Positions 54,023 through 64,000 of a DNA stretch of 64,000 nt are shown piece after piece (the stretch's first letter is position 1; the number at the start of each line of letters is the position of its first letter). Position numbers and translations under genes: made by a program. The notes beneath the pieces are model-generated. The model was not told the DNA's origin, did no database searches, and saw nothing but the letters and a program-made list of their open reading frames with translations. Location of the stretch: contig OY744461.1 of assembly GCA_963556145.1 (NCBI GenBank), positions 4,464,001 to 4,528,000 of the forward strand, given 5' to 3'. The DNA is from Hygrocybe punicea (Eukaryota; Basidiomycota; Agaricomycetes; Agaricales; Hygrophoraceae).

Positions 54023-54457
54023 AGATAGACCTCATCCACAAACAGTTACATCACGTGAAATGGCGTGACAATGAAGTAAAACCTCCATAGATAACTTTTG
54101 GAGATGTTTAAAAAAAAATCTGTTCCAGGGAAATGTTCAGAGAGTGGTTCCAGAGGGATCTGTGTATTCAAAAGTTGGATTTTCAATCATTTGAAGGAGG
54201 AGATAGATATTTGGTCTAACCCATCAACCACTGTGACACCTCCATAACACACACCAATGGGTTAGACCAAATATCTATCTCCTCCTTCAAATGATTGAAA
54301 ATCTAACTTTTGAATACACAGATCTCTCTGGAACCACTTTCTGAACATTTCACTGGAACAGATTTTTTTTAAACATCTCCAAAAGTTATCTACGGAGGTT
54401 TTACTTCATTGTCACGCCATTTCACGTGATGTAACTGTTTGTGGTTGAGGTCTATCT
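54023..54457. mobile_element. Hairpin MITE with TA flanks, 435 bp
   Basis: Two near-perfect arms of about 200 bp (AGATAGACCTC... at 54023 and its complement ending at 54457) around a short centre near 54240. TA lies outside both ends (54021-54022, 54458-54459). Arms differ at a handful of sites. Its termini are unrelated to the 4.27-kb hairpin. It is the last mobile element before the host block. Confidence 0.85.
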
Positions 54458-54459
54458 TA

Positions 54460-54874
54460 GGCTCTTAGTGTGTAGTGTGGGAAGATCAGGTGACCAACAT
54501 TTATTGTGTGAGCAGACACTTAGCCGTGGAACGTCCACCCTTTTCCAGCAAATTGCTGGGCAAACCCTGAACCTTGTTTGTTGTGTACCAAATGACTGCC
54601 TGCGATTACGGCTACCTCTCTATTCCTGAACACGACCGGTGAACCCAGGAGCCAATTGCAACGAAAACTCGAAAGTGAAGAACAACCGCCTACCTATTCT
54701 ACACAATTCTCCTACCTCACTCCGGTGAAACCCCACATTACATGTTAAACAGCACTCGGTGTAGCGAATTTTAGATCAACAGAAACTTGTTCCTCTTTCC
54801 CGTGTGCTTCATGAGGTGGGCTGATGGGGTGGCACGTCGAACCGGTGAATCTCTCTAAAGACACGGAATACGTA
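54460..54874. other. Intergenic, edge of the repeat island
   Basis: 3' side of the membrane protein gene. No repeat or gene recognised; composition changes here from AT-rich repeats to host-like sequence. Confidence 0.4.
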
Positions 54875-56642
54875 CTAGAGTTCCGCCATTGTGATATGTT
54901 CTTTGGTGATGTGGACTTCCGGACGAGAGATAGGGACTCTCGGATAAGGATTCGAAGAGGAGCCGGTTGATGGCAAATTCTCGCGGTCATAGTATTCTTG
55001 CAGTCGGATAACCGCACGGCAAGCCGCGATGACTCTAAAAGTTTAGGACCATTAACGCAGTGTTTTGACCCATGAACGCGAAAGCTGCATACGAAATGTA
55101 AACCGTAGGTATCTCAAAACAAACTTAGCTCCTCCAACTTGTCTAAGAACGAAAAAACATCACTCACGGCTGAGATGCTACCGGGTCACAATTTTGTGGA
55201 ACCGTCAACGCGGTATTTGAACAAATAGAGACCCACACTTACGTGTTCATGACCGCTGGCGAGGCGTCAGTGGGTGTATCACTCCAAGTGCTCTAGCAGT
55301 GTGCTTACGATTAAGATTCAAAACGTTCATAATCTTGATTTTGATTTTGCTCAGCAACGTTGAGGAAGAAAAACCCTAAATTTACGTACCGCAGTAACTG
55401 AGTTGGTAGTGAGGGACACCAAGAAGTATATGAGCCCGTCTTGAAAGAGCAAGCGCCAAAGACCAGTGCGCAAACTGTACTTCCTCAACAGCGCTACAGC
55501 CGCACAGGCCGAGACCACAAAATCAAACGACATTGCTGAAACACATCAGCCACATTATTTTTAGTCTATGTGCATCACCAAATGAAACTAGCGAAAGACA
55601 TACTGTAGAAAAAGATTATTCTGAAGAAGGATGCGTTGGTGAAGGAAACCACACATGTCCCTGTGGTCGGGTCCCAAACGGCACGGAAGGTGAGAAAAGA
55701 CCTGTACAACTCCACCCAGTGACCTATGGAGATGATGACCAGGGGAATGGCGACAACAAGTTTGCGCTCCCAAAGGGCGATACTAGACAGATGAAGTATG
55801 CGTGATCTCCACGTCAACGTAAGAGAGAGGATCGCACGCTCTGAGCATCAAAGAGGAAGAGGCGCAGGCCACAGCGGTGTTAGAAGCCCACTAACGAGTA
55901 AAGTCAGTTCTGCATTTAAAACTGGGTTGCGAGCGCTCCTACACCGTTGAATGTGTACAAGGCCTTTGGGAATAAATAATCAGCGAAGCCGTCAAGGGGG
56001 TGATAAAAGCGAATGTACCTGACAGTTGATCTGAATGAGATTGATGTGGATTCAGTGCCGAAGAATGAATTGCAAAATACTACTACGTACGGGAGACGCC
56101 AGGGAAAAACTTATGAGCCTGAATGGTGTACTTGACTGAGCAAAATGGTCCTCTTTCAACCGAGATGAAAGAAGACTTACAAACCGACGGAGCAGAAGAG
56201 CATGCAATAGCGAGCCAAGAAGAAAAAGACTTGTCGGGGTCAAAAGTCAGTTAAGACGCATTTTTTAGCGAACTCTAGGGTGATGGTGACACACCCTAAT
56301 TATTATTCGCAAACAGATCTTAGGGCTTCCGGTAGGAGGAGAATACATAATCGAACTCACGAGTGACCAAGTCGGTTTACGACGACCAGTGATCAACGAG
56401 TACTCGAAACCGCACGTCACAAAGAGCTCCCAAATATATACACCACAAAATACGTGTACAAGTTTGAGATAAGCCTCTGTGACCTCGTTAGAACAAGAGA
56501 GCGAATCTAGTGAAATAATAATGGGAGCGTTGGGCGTACCAGACTCGCGGGCAATCTCTTTTGGGTCCGACCAGTTCACCACTAAGTCCGGATGAGCATG
56601 TGTCTGAGTCGTAGCCGCAAGGGACAGAAAAAGAGGACTCAC
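54875..56642 (-). CDS. Predicted multi-pass membrane protein with microexons
   Basis: An integral membrane protein of a family expanded in Agaricomycetes (about seven predicted membrane segments, function unknown). Exon 1 (56642-56361) carries DPKEIARESGTP, AYLKLVHVFCGVYIWELF and the ITGRRKPTW loop; exon 2 (56229-56181) FFLARYCMLFCSVGL; exon 3 is a 12-nt microexon (56030-56019) coding INCQ; exon 4 ALYTFNGVG; exon 5 ASNTAVACASSSLMLRA; exon 6 IALWERKLVVAIPLVIISIGHW, FRAVWDPTTGTCVVSFTN, MSFDFVVSACAAVALLRKY and LLFQDGLIYFLVSL; then short exons IMNVLNLN and a 13-nt VMNT microexon; the last exon VIAACRAVIRLQEYY to EHITMAEL with TAG at 54875. The N-terminal Met and two of the small 3' exons are uncertain. 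No stop interrupts it. Confidence 0.7.
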
Positions 56643-57083
56643 TTGTAGCTGAGTTAGCTCAGTCGGGAGACAGAGAGATCAAGATAAAACTCTGCTCCGG
56701 GTTCAGTCTTTAAACCATTACAACTTACAAGAGTGGTTAGCACTACCGATATCATGTTTTGATGAGCGGGGCCCTTTTTTTCGGTTGTCAGCGGGAGTAT
56801 TATTCTGTATGTAGAGTTGGTTTAACGTCACCGCGTTAGGTCCCCGCCAATCAGATTCGTCTGTGAAAGCAAATAGAAGTCGAGAATTCCGTAATGATTG
56901 GGTTTTTTTTTTGACAGCGTGTTGCACCTGGTACGTATCGAATTGACTGAACCCGGGCCTTTTGAACCTGCCAAATCAGCCATTTTTTGCCAAGCGGGCA
57001 TTCGAATCAATTACTGTAACCGAGGCACGAATACATATCCAGCAAAATAATTCTACATGAAAGATCGTCCACTCTTCCTACGC
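56643..57083. other. Intergenic, no RNA gene confirmed
   Basis: Contains TTAGCTCAGTCGGGAG (56656), which resembles a tRNA A box, but no consistent cloverleaf follows. Otherwise nothing seen. Confidence 0.4.
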
Positions 57084-59543
57084 TCACATTATGATGCAAT
57101 CCTTCTCATCGGCCTTCCCCGACTGGAACCCCATCTCGGCAAAAGTTGTCGGTCCCTTTCCACTTGGCCGTTGTGGTTGTGGTTGAGGTTGTGCAGTGTT
57201 CCCTTGCGCCGGGGGGGGCGTCGAACTATTATTCACAGCCGGTACAGGACTAGTATTGAGGGGTCTTCCTAGCTGCGGGCGCTGGGGTTCATCGGTGAGG
57301 GTGTACCGATTCTGCGTGGGAGTTAGGCGACCACCGGGCTGGGCGGGCCGTGGACGCGGACTACCTATGGGCACACCCGATTCAGGAGCCGAAGGCCTCC
57401 GTCTCTGTCTGGCATTGGGTGTTGGATGTTCGGGCATGGTTTGCAACCGTTGTGCTTGAAGTGATGGATGATCAGAGGGGATGGCAGCCTGGTTCTGGGA
57501 GAGGGAGCTCTTGCGAATGTTGTCCAAGATGCGGCGGCCGTCACCGGGATTCGGTGCGGGGCCTGGGCGAATACCACCACCACCACCCATTGGTGCGATG
57601 GTGGCATCGGAGCGCTGTTTGGCCTGGGTGCGTTTGCGGATAAGCTTGTGTTCGGTGATGGTGTTGTGCTCTTGGCGGGAGAGAGGCTGGGGCTGCGCTA
57701 GAGACAGGGCTTGCAGACGCTCCGCAGCGTCGGCGTTGCCATGTTCAGATGCCTTTTTTAGGGGGGGGGGTTAATGGTTGTGTCTGGGTATCGCAGAAGA
57801 AGGAGGAAATTAATTACCTTGATGTACCACTTTCTGGCGGCGTCGACGTCCTTCGGACAACCCACGCCGACCTCGGCGTAGTAACCCATGGCAAATTCTG
57901 CACTAGGCAAGCCTTTCCTGGCAGCCTTTTCTGCAAAGGTGACTGCGAGGGACTCGTCCTTCTCAAAGGCACCCTCTGCGCCACACAAGAACCACTTGCT
58001 GAGGGCCATGTCGGCTTCGATTTCGCCCTGTTGGCTAGCGAGGCTGTAGTACTGCACGCTGAGCAGGGGGTCGAAAGGGAAAGGGGGCTGAGCGAATTCG
58101 TAGGAGTGGCCGAGCTTGTACTGTGCCGGGGCAAAGTTGAGGAAGGCTGCGCGCTCGATATGCCTGCGTGATTCTTGAATTGCAGTAGATCCAGGGGGGA
58201 TGAGGGGGCTGAATAGGTGTGGAGGGATTGTGACATGAGCAAACTCTGAGAGGAGGAGGAGGCCGTAGACATAGGCAGGTTGGGGTACTTCAAGGGATGC
58301 CAATGTTGCGGCACGATGGAGAAGAGGGACTGCTTGTTCTGGGCTGGCTGGAAGACCGAGTTGGCCCATGAGGTGAGCCATTCCCATGCGCTGGCAAAGA
58401 ATGAGAGGTGAATTGGATGGAGAGAAGCGCGGGAACATACATATATGCAGCTTTCTACAGCCAGCTTGACGCCAGTTTCAAAGCATTCCTTTGCATGAGA
58501 AAAGTCGTTGAAGTTTTCATAATCCCTGCCGAGCCTGAACCACGCAGCGGAATAGCCAGATCTAGCGGCAAGCTCGAAGTCTCGAAAAGCGGATCTCGGG
58601 TTGATTTGAACAAAGTCGGGATATGCGCCTGAAGCAGCAAATGTTGCCCTGAGGTAAATAGCCTCTGCTACGTGACGGGGGATTGTATTTGGGAGGGGTT
58701 GAAGGTTTGCGATGTTGAGGACGAGGGGTATTGCTATCTGGACGAGACGGGCGAGCTGTGGATCGGGGATGTAAGCGGGGCCGATTGGGTTGTCTGGGGA
58801 GGTGTTTTGCTGTAGGCGATCAACGAGAAAGAGGACATCGCGAGCCCAGGTGATTTTGAGAGCAGGGTCATGAGATTGCTGTTGGATAGCGGGAAGTGCG
58901 GCGGAAAGATTTGAGACAGAAGGAAGCGGAGAGACGAGAGAGGGAGGGCCGGATTGTTTAGGGGGAGAAGGAGCAAGAGGGTAGGTGGATCGGGTTAGAG
59001 ATGAGGTGCGATTGGGGATATTGGGATTTGGGATCGAAAAAGAGAGGGAAGCGACGGTGGAGAAGGTAGGGTCTGGTTGGATTGACATTGGAGGGGCAGA
59101 CTGGGCAGGTGGGGGATACGGAGCGACGGCCATGGGAGGGGAAGACTGGAAAGACTGGGTACGCTGGAGATATGGAGCGATTGGAGGAGCAGGAGGAGGA
59201 GGAGCAGGAGCAGGAGAAGTAGAGTTCCACGGGTGCCAAGGGCCACGCTGCGGAGAAGGGGGACGTGGGGGGATGAAAGGGCCAGAGGGAGGGAAGGGTC
59301 TAGGAGACGGACGTCTGAAGTCCTGAGCTGCTTGGTCGTCGAGGGATTGGGCCATCTAAAAAATGATGAGAGACCGCATCAGATTGGGCTGGCGAGGGTA
59401 CACACGTTAAGGTCGAATCTGTGAGGTCTGGGAGCAGCGAGTGGGGCATGAAAATCGGGGGGAAGAGGTGGAACAGGCGGGGGAAGACTGTTGCTGGGTT
59501 GCTGTGAGTGGGATGGTCGTGGGGGGACTGGTGGAGCGGACAT
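57084..59543 (-). CDS. SKT5: Chs4/SKT5-like Sel1-repeat protein, prenylated
   Basis: Homologue of the chitin synthase regulatory factor Chs4/Skt5, which binds and localises class IV chitin synthase at the membrane. Four exons: 59543-59406, 59355-58441, 58390-57818 and 57752-57084; all junctions GT-AG with correct phase, giving about 764 residues. The first 170 residues are Pro/Ser-rich (PPVPPRP). Sel1/TPR-like repeats fill about residues 210-540 (AEAIYLRATFAASGAYPDF, AAWFRLGRDYE, AQYKLGHSYE, AEFAMGYYAEVGVG, AARKWYIKASEHGN). A Pro/Gln-rich tail ends in CIIM, a CaaX box; Chs4/Skt5 proteins are known to be farnesylated there. The start is the first Met of exon 1, in front of a GTCGATG-repeat leader. 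It is divergent from the PDK gene. Confidence 0.88.
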
Positions 59544-60093
59544 GATGGGTGTGTCGTCGGTGTTGACGATGTTGGTCGATGTCGATGTTGATGTTGATGT
59601 CGCGGTCGTCGGTGTCGATGATGTTGACGTCGATGTCGCGGTCGTCGATGTCGAGTGATGTCGAGAATATCGATGAAAGCTTGGGTTATAATGCGAGACA
59701 CAGTCACACAGCCGGACAACTCGGACACGGCAAGCTATATTATTATTATTATTATTATTAATAAATAACACTGTTTTACTGTGCATTTACTAAAAATCTT
59801 CGTGTGCAATCACTGCCTCTGCCGGGCGTCGACTAGGATATTCGTTGTCACGTCTGGTCGCTACAGGCATGAATCGCCACGTATTTCTGGTCGCAAGCGG
59901 CTGGGCGGGTGTCGCAGTGACCTAACTGGGACCGTCACCTACATAAATTGACCAACGGATAACCCCTAACCTTAATTTCCTTTCGATCGGCCGTGATAAT
60001 GCCACCCAACCAAGGTCGGGTCGCGGTCTGTCTCTTGTTCCTGTATGCCTCAACGTCAACCCTAGTCGTTCTCCACCCACACCGCCTTCACAA
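59544..60093. promoter_or_regulatory. Divergent intergenic region SKT5-PDK
   Basis: 550 bp shared by two divergent genes. 59556-59657 is a GATGTCGATGTTGAT-type minisatellite in the SKT5 leader side; 59735-59762 is an ATT trinucleotide run. No TATA box was identified with confidence. Confidence 0.5.
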
Positions 60094-61815
60094 ATGTCGG
60101 CAGGTTTCCGCATTACCCCAGCCCTATGGGACAAGATCCACCACTTTGCCTCCTTCCCACAGACTGGTGGCGAGTAATATTTCAATCATCTACTCCCGTT
60201 TCTAACCCCCACCGGTTTCAAAGTCTCGCTCCAGCAGATGGTCCTCTTTGGCCAGAATCCAAGTCAGGGGACATTGCTGAAAGCTAGCCAATTTCTCGCT
60301 GGTAAGTTGTGCAATGTTCAGCTCACTCGGCGCAAAAAGAACCCCTAATATCCGGTCACCCAAGAGGAGTTGCCTGTTCGTCTGGCACACCGTGTCAAGG
60401 AACTCGATGAACTCCCCCATAATCTTAGTTCCATGTCCTCTATAAAGAAAGTTAAGAATTGGTACGCACAGTCATTCGAGGTCGGTTCTCCTCCTCTTCT
60501 TCCTTCACATTTAATTTACCCTCCTCTTCTAGGAACTCATCAATTTCCCGCCCATCGTATTGCCGTCCGGTGTCCGCCAGGCCCTCATAGCCGTTCGCCA
60601 AGACGATTCGACCCTCCCCGAGTCTACACCGAACCTATTCATGTCAAACAACCACTTTGACGACTTTGCCGTTAACCTGGCAGCAAATTCGAACCCAATC
60701 AAACTTAAGCTACGCGTACCCTTAGAGCGAAGGTGTCTATCCTTCTTCTCCTTTCAATCCATGTATATTTCCCACTCATTCTCGGTCATCCTCAGGTACT
60801 ACGCCAAGGCGACCTGTATCGATTGGCCCCCTGAAGTTCAGGACTACAACAAGCGCTTCACAAAGGCTTTGGAAGCAATAAAGAAGAGGCACGATCCTAC
60901 GGTCACAACCGTCGCACAAGGCGTCCTGGAGTGGAAGCGGAGCCAAAATGCTCGCAACATTGGTCTGGATATCCAAGCATGGCTTGACCGCTTTTACATG
61001 TCCCGTATCGGCATCCGATTTCTCATCGGCCAACGTTCGTTATCCATCCTACTCCCTTTCTCTCTCTCTCTCTCTCTCTCACCTCAGCAACCTTAGACGT
61101 CGCCCTTAACACTCAACAAGCTCACCAAGATTATGTAGGAATCATCTGTACACAAGCCGTACGAAAATCCTTCCCTTCTCTCTCCTCATCCACCTCCATT
61201 CATTCTTTTATACACTAGAACGTTCACGACATTGTTCACGAAGCCATCGAAAATGCCCGTTTCGTCTGTGAAGAGCATTACGCCATGTTCAAGGGCCCCC
61301 CCGTACAGCTCATTTGCCCCAAAGAGCTTTCCTTCCCATACGTCCCAGGCCATTTGTCCCACATCTGCTTTGAACTGTTAAAAAACTCTCTCCGTGCAGT
61401 CGTCGAACGTTACGGTCATGACAACGAAGACCACTTCCCTCCAATCAAAGTAATCGTCGTCGAGGGAAAGGAAGACATCACAATCAAGATCTCAGACGAA
61501 GGCGGTGGAATCCCCAGAAGCGCAATCCCCCTCATTTGGACCTACATGTACACTACAATGGAATATCATGCCATCGATCAGGACTTCCACACCGGCGATT
61601 TCAAAGCACCCATGGCTGGATTCGGTTATGGCTTGCCCCTGTCCAGATTGGTCAGTCTCTGTCCATTATCGCATTCCTACTTAATCAGATTCTCTCTCAC
61701 CCAGTATGCTCGATATTTCGGTGGAGATCTACGGCTCATTTCAATGGATGGTTTCGGTACAGACGTGTACATTCATCTCAATCGCCTATCGAGCAGTCGT
61801 GAGCCCCTTCCATGA
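60094..61815 (+). CDS. Pyruvate dehydrogenase kinase, mitochondrial
   Basis: Kinase of the PDK/BCKDK family that phosphorylates and shuts down the E1 subunit of the mitochondrial pyruvate dehydrogenase complex. Eight exons: 60094-60166, 60224-60301, 60365-60480, 60533-60732, 60796-61034, 61088-61158, 61219-61650, 61705-61815; phases agree and the sum is 1320 nt, 439 residues, normal for the family. N-terminal helical domain (SLQQMVLFGQNP, ELPVRLAHRVKELDELPHNL, HDPTVTTVAQGVLEW). GHKL ATPase part: N box CFELLKNSLRAVVERYG, G1 DEGGGIPRSA, ATP lid IWTYMYTTM, G2 [21 protein letters not shown] and the ending DGFGTDVYIHLNRLSS. BCKDK is the alternative, but the lid motif and DVYIHLNRL end fit fungal PDKs. 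Convergent with the WC-1 gene. Confidence 0.92.
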
Positions 61816-61930
61816 TAAATACATTGTATATATTACATATCAGTCATGTATCATTCCTTTACCAATGTTGGTTCAGGTCAAGAAGCTATATCAGACAGAT
61901 TGGCGTCACCAACAAACAAATAAGTCATTC
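61816..61930. other. Short convergent 3' intergenic region
   Basis: Only 115 bp separate the PDK stop (61815) from the end of the WC-1 frame (61931). The transcripts probably overlap at their 3' ends. No clear polyadenylation signal beyond ATAAAT at 61815. Confidence 0.5.
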
Positions 61931-63982
61931 TCAATCACAGCCAATGCTATCCCACGATCGTTTGAGACTGCTAGTCTGGTAGAGGGCAGATGGTTCCCCA
62001 TCGCAATAACGCTGGAGATCACGCAGAGATGTCAGCGTCGTTAAGCGTTGTTGCTCCAGTTCGTCAATTTCTTGCGCGAGTCGCTGGTTGGCAAACTTCA
62101 GCTGCTGGAGTTCGTATTGCCAACTAGTACCACGGCTAATTTCTAGTTCCTCAAAGATATTCGAGGACAACGAGTGAACAAGGGGTCTAATGCAATTGGA
62201 GGGCACTAAACATGCCAGTTTGATCTGGAAGACCAGCGGGAAAGGCGGAGAGGCACATGGGACTTGATCGAGAGATGGATACAAGACGAGGTGAACATCG
62301 ACAGAACGTCCATCCTTGCGGCGCAGCGACATCACGACCGTGCTGGGGTCACCGTTGCTTCGTTGGCATGCTCTTACCAATGTCTCCGCCAGTGTATGAC
62401 TTGGCCCACTGTTACCAGTGAGAAGGGACCCAATTCCCTTGCCGATCAGCTCCTCCACTTCCCACCCCAGAACGTCCCGGATCCCGGCCTCGACAGCCAA
62501 AAAAGTACCATTCCCAGTGACCATCCCCCAAACCTCTTGCTGAATTGGCTTATCGAGCCCATGGTCCTTGGAAGAACTCTCCTCACGTCCCGAAAGGGAC
62601 GGTAGGATTAAACCACCTGCCCAGGCGACCGATTTCCACTTGAGTTGCGGCATCCTCCGAGCCCTCCCGCTGAGGATAATCGCCTTCCTGCCCTTCCCCG
62701 GCTCGACATATAAACGACCGCGACATTCCATCCAGACATAGCCATCGGTCTTTGATCGGGCGCGGAAGAGAATATCTACCGTTTTCGGAGAGCCGATGGC
62801 GGATGTTGGTGAGTGGACGTGACCAGAGGTAAGAGAGGATTCTTTCAATTCGCGCATGAGAGGAACCAGGTCTGCCGGATGGCAAAACTCAGAGATAGAC
62901 TTGCCCACTAGCTCCTCAGGTTCGTATCCAAGCACGTTCCGAACGGAAGGGGCTACATAAAGGAAAGAGCCCTTGAGAGACACAACGTGGATGAAGTCGG
63001 GTAAGCACTCGAGTAGGAGCAAGTTAAGAATCTGGTTGACATCATGGCCGGATGTAGTTGAGGGGGCAATGGTTGTGGAGGTGGACATAGAAATTGATTG
63101 CAGGAAGCGGGGGTTTATGAGTAGTGCACGGAGGACATTAGACATGGGAGCGACGGGCATCGTGTGGGACTTGCGATCGCGAGGGGTGGGAGCGATGGGG
63201 GCAGGGATGGAGGATGATGAGCTGTAATCGACGACATAACTACCACCCGGGAGCTGTTGCACGATGGCGTTGGGCTGTTCTTTGAGGTCGACCTGGAAGC
63301 CGATGTGATAGACGAAGTCGTCAGCCTCGTGGGGGAGATCAGAGACCCCTCCTGAGATAGGGATGACGGTGAGGAGGTTGGCAAAGGCTGCACCACCCTT
63401 GCGATAATTTATGATGTGGGTCTGACATTCTTTATTTGCGATGAGGCTCTTCCTGAGATGGACCACGGCTTCAGGTGTGTGTCGGCGTTGTTGACCGCGC
63501 TGGACGATACCATCGGGGGACTGCAGGAAGCGACAGTTTCTGCCGACGATCTCGTGTTCTTCGTATCCGGTGAGGCGGCAAAAGGTTGGGGAGCAGTAGA
63601 CGATTGGACTGTCATAGCGACGTATATCGACAACGACGAAAGAACATGTGAGATCGACTGGACCGAGAAATATGTTGGGGTGCGGTCGATTGACTACTCG
63701 AGCCAAGAGGGGCAGCAAATCAAAGCCTGAAGACGAGTAAAGGATCGGAGCTGTTTGGATGCGTTGAGCCCGGGGAACGAGGTGGTCTGGTGAGATCTTC
63801 TTCGGAGGAATGTCAAAAGCTGAAGGGAGATGAAGGGCATGGGACAGGGAACTGGAAGCGAACTTTGCACTGGAGGGGATATGAAAAGTGCTGGAGAGGA
63901 GTTGGCAAGGGTAAGTAAATTCCTGTAAGGAGAAGACGAGCAGGCTTTGAGCAGGCTTACGAGTTTTGATAACAAAACCCAT
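61931..63982 (-). CDS. wc-1: White collar 1-type blue-light receptor, 5' partial
   Basis: Photoreceptor and regulator that binds flavin in its LOV domain and acts with WC-2 on light-responsive genes. In the 683-codon frame: SGFDLLPLLARV, GPVDLTCSFVVVDIRRYDSPIVYCSPTFCRLTGY and the LOV signature GRNCRFLQSPDG, whose Cys (residue 150) forms the flavin adduct; then NYRKGGAAFANLLTVIP and YHIGFQVDL. PAS-B at about residues 315-440 (LPDFIHVVSLKGSFLYVAPSV, YVWMECRGRLY), PAS-C at about 470-590 (GMVTGNGTFLAVEAGI, FQIKL), and a coiled coil (YELQQLKFANQRLAQEIDELE). There is no GATA zinc finger after it, as expected for basidiomycete WC-1. The codons before about residue 21 look like intron (GTAAGC to TTACAG at 63957-63922), so the true start probably lies in an exon nearer or beyond the window edge. 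Confidence 0.9.
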   Translation of the reverse strand: MGFVIKTRKPAQSLLVFSLQEFTYPCQLLSSTFHIPSSAKFASSSLSHALHLPSAFDIPPKKISPDHLVPRAQRIQTAPILYSSSGFDLLPLLARVVNRPHPNIFLGPVDLTCSFVVVDIRRYDSPIVYCSPTFCRLTGYEEHEIVGRNCRFLQSPDGIVQRGQQRRHTPEAVVHLRKSLIANKECQTHIINYRKGGAAFANLLTVIPISGGVSDLPHEADDFVYHIGFQVDLKEQPNAIVQQLPGGSYVVDYSSSSSIPAPIAPTPRDRKSHTMPVAPMSNVLRALLINPRFLQSISMSTSTTIAPSTTSGHDVNQILNLLLLECLPDFIHVVSLKGSFLYVAPSVRNVLGYEPEELVGKSISEFCHPADLVPLMRELKESSLTSGHVHSPTSAIGSPKTVDILFRARSKTDGYVWMECRGRLYVEPGKGRKAIILSGRARRMPQLKWKSVAWAGGLILPSLSGREESSSKDHGLDKPIQQEVWGMVTGNGTFLAVEAGIRDVLGWEVEELIGKGIGSLLTGNSGPSHTLAETLVRACQRSNGDPSTVVMSLRRKDGRSVDVHLVLYPSLDQVPCASPPFPLVFQIKLACLVPSNCIRPLVHSLSSNIFEELEISRGTSWQYELQQLKFANQRLAQEIDELEQQRLTTLTSLRDLQRYCDGEPSALYQTSSLKRSWDSIGCD

Positions 63983-64000
63983 TGTTCGTGAACCAGGGCG

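Noticed and set aside
56643..56720. Possible tRNA gene (TTAGCTCAGTCGGGAG resembles an A box)
   Set aside because: The D arm cannot close at the right position, the would-be T arm lacks a paired stem, and the anticodon loop would be too long.
60776..61033. Minus-strand ORF across the PDK exons
   Set aside because: Antisense shadow of exon 5 of the kinase gene.

Overview
The window reads as nuclear DNA of a basidiomycete fungus, most likely an Agaricomycete. The evidence is short GT-AG introns of about 45-65 nt, a white-collar-1 photoreceptor, a Chs4/SKT5-type Sel1 protein, a mitochondrial pyruvate dehydrogenase kinase, a 7-TM protein of a basidiomycete-expanded family, and a transposon fauna (KDZ, Plavaka, Helitron, DUF6532 and DUF6698 genes) typical of mushroom-forming fungi. 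Species cannot be told from the sequence alone.

Two compartments are visible. From 1 to about 54.5 kb is a transposon and satellite island. In order it holds minisatellites and hairpin MITEs (1-4.6 kb); a decayed KDZ-associated CxC5/CxC6 gene with a partial tandem copy (4.7-6.4 kb); triplet-rich elements and a long inverted repeat (7.2-11.8 kb); minisatellites, a TIR element and a 170-bp satellite (11.9-15.9 kb); a DUF6532 gene, a Plavaka transposase and a 5'-truncated SPT5 copy, all on the minus strand (16.3-26.3 kb); hAT-like element A (26.5-27.8 kb); AT-rich DNA, element F, a decayed gene and inverted 105-bp arrays (28-34 kb); a KDZ transposase (34-37.5 kb); and a run of decayed genes each split by a non-autonomous element (38-53.4 kb): an unknown gene split by element B, a Helitron helicase/USP-like ORF split by element E, and a DUF6698 gene split by element C, which itself holds element D. 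From about 54.9 kb to the right end is compact host sequence with no transposon: 7-TM protein, SKT5-like, PDK and WC-1.

The most unusual signal is a shared modular architecture in the non-autonomous elements. Elements A-D have hAT-like TIRs and perfect 8-bp target duplications; E has different termini. All five carry, in the same polarity, one or more short consensus spliceosomal introns (in most with a hairpin just before the 5' splice site), then usually a triplet-repeat block that can be open in several frames, then one or more copies of a 53-56 bp nested palindrome (CCTCGCGAA ... CAATTG ... TTCGCGAGG). The introns and palindromes recur between elements with unrelated ends.

Decay has a clear signature: 24 of 27 in-frame stops I could place in recognisable decayed genes are TGA, often where the family has Arg (CGA), and about a dozen substitutions between elements A and B are CpG transitions. 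This suggests methylation-linked CpG loss. All family names come from recognition of translated motifs, not database searches; recalled homologue residues are marked as such.
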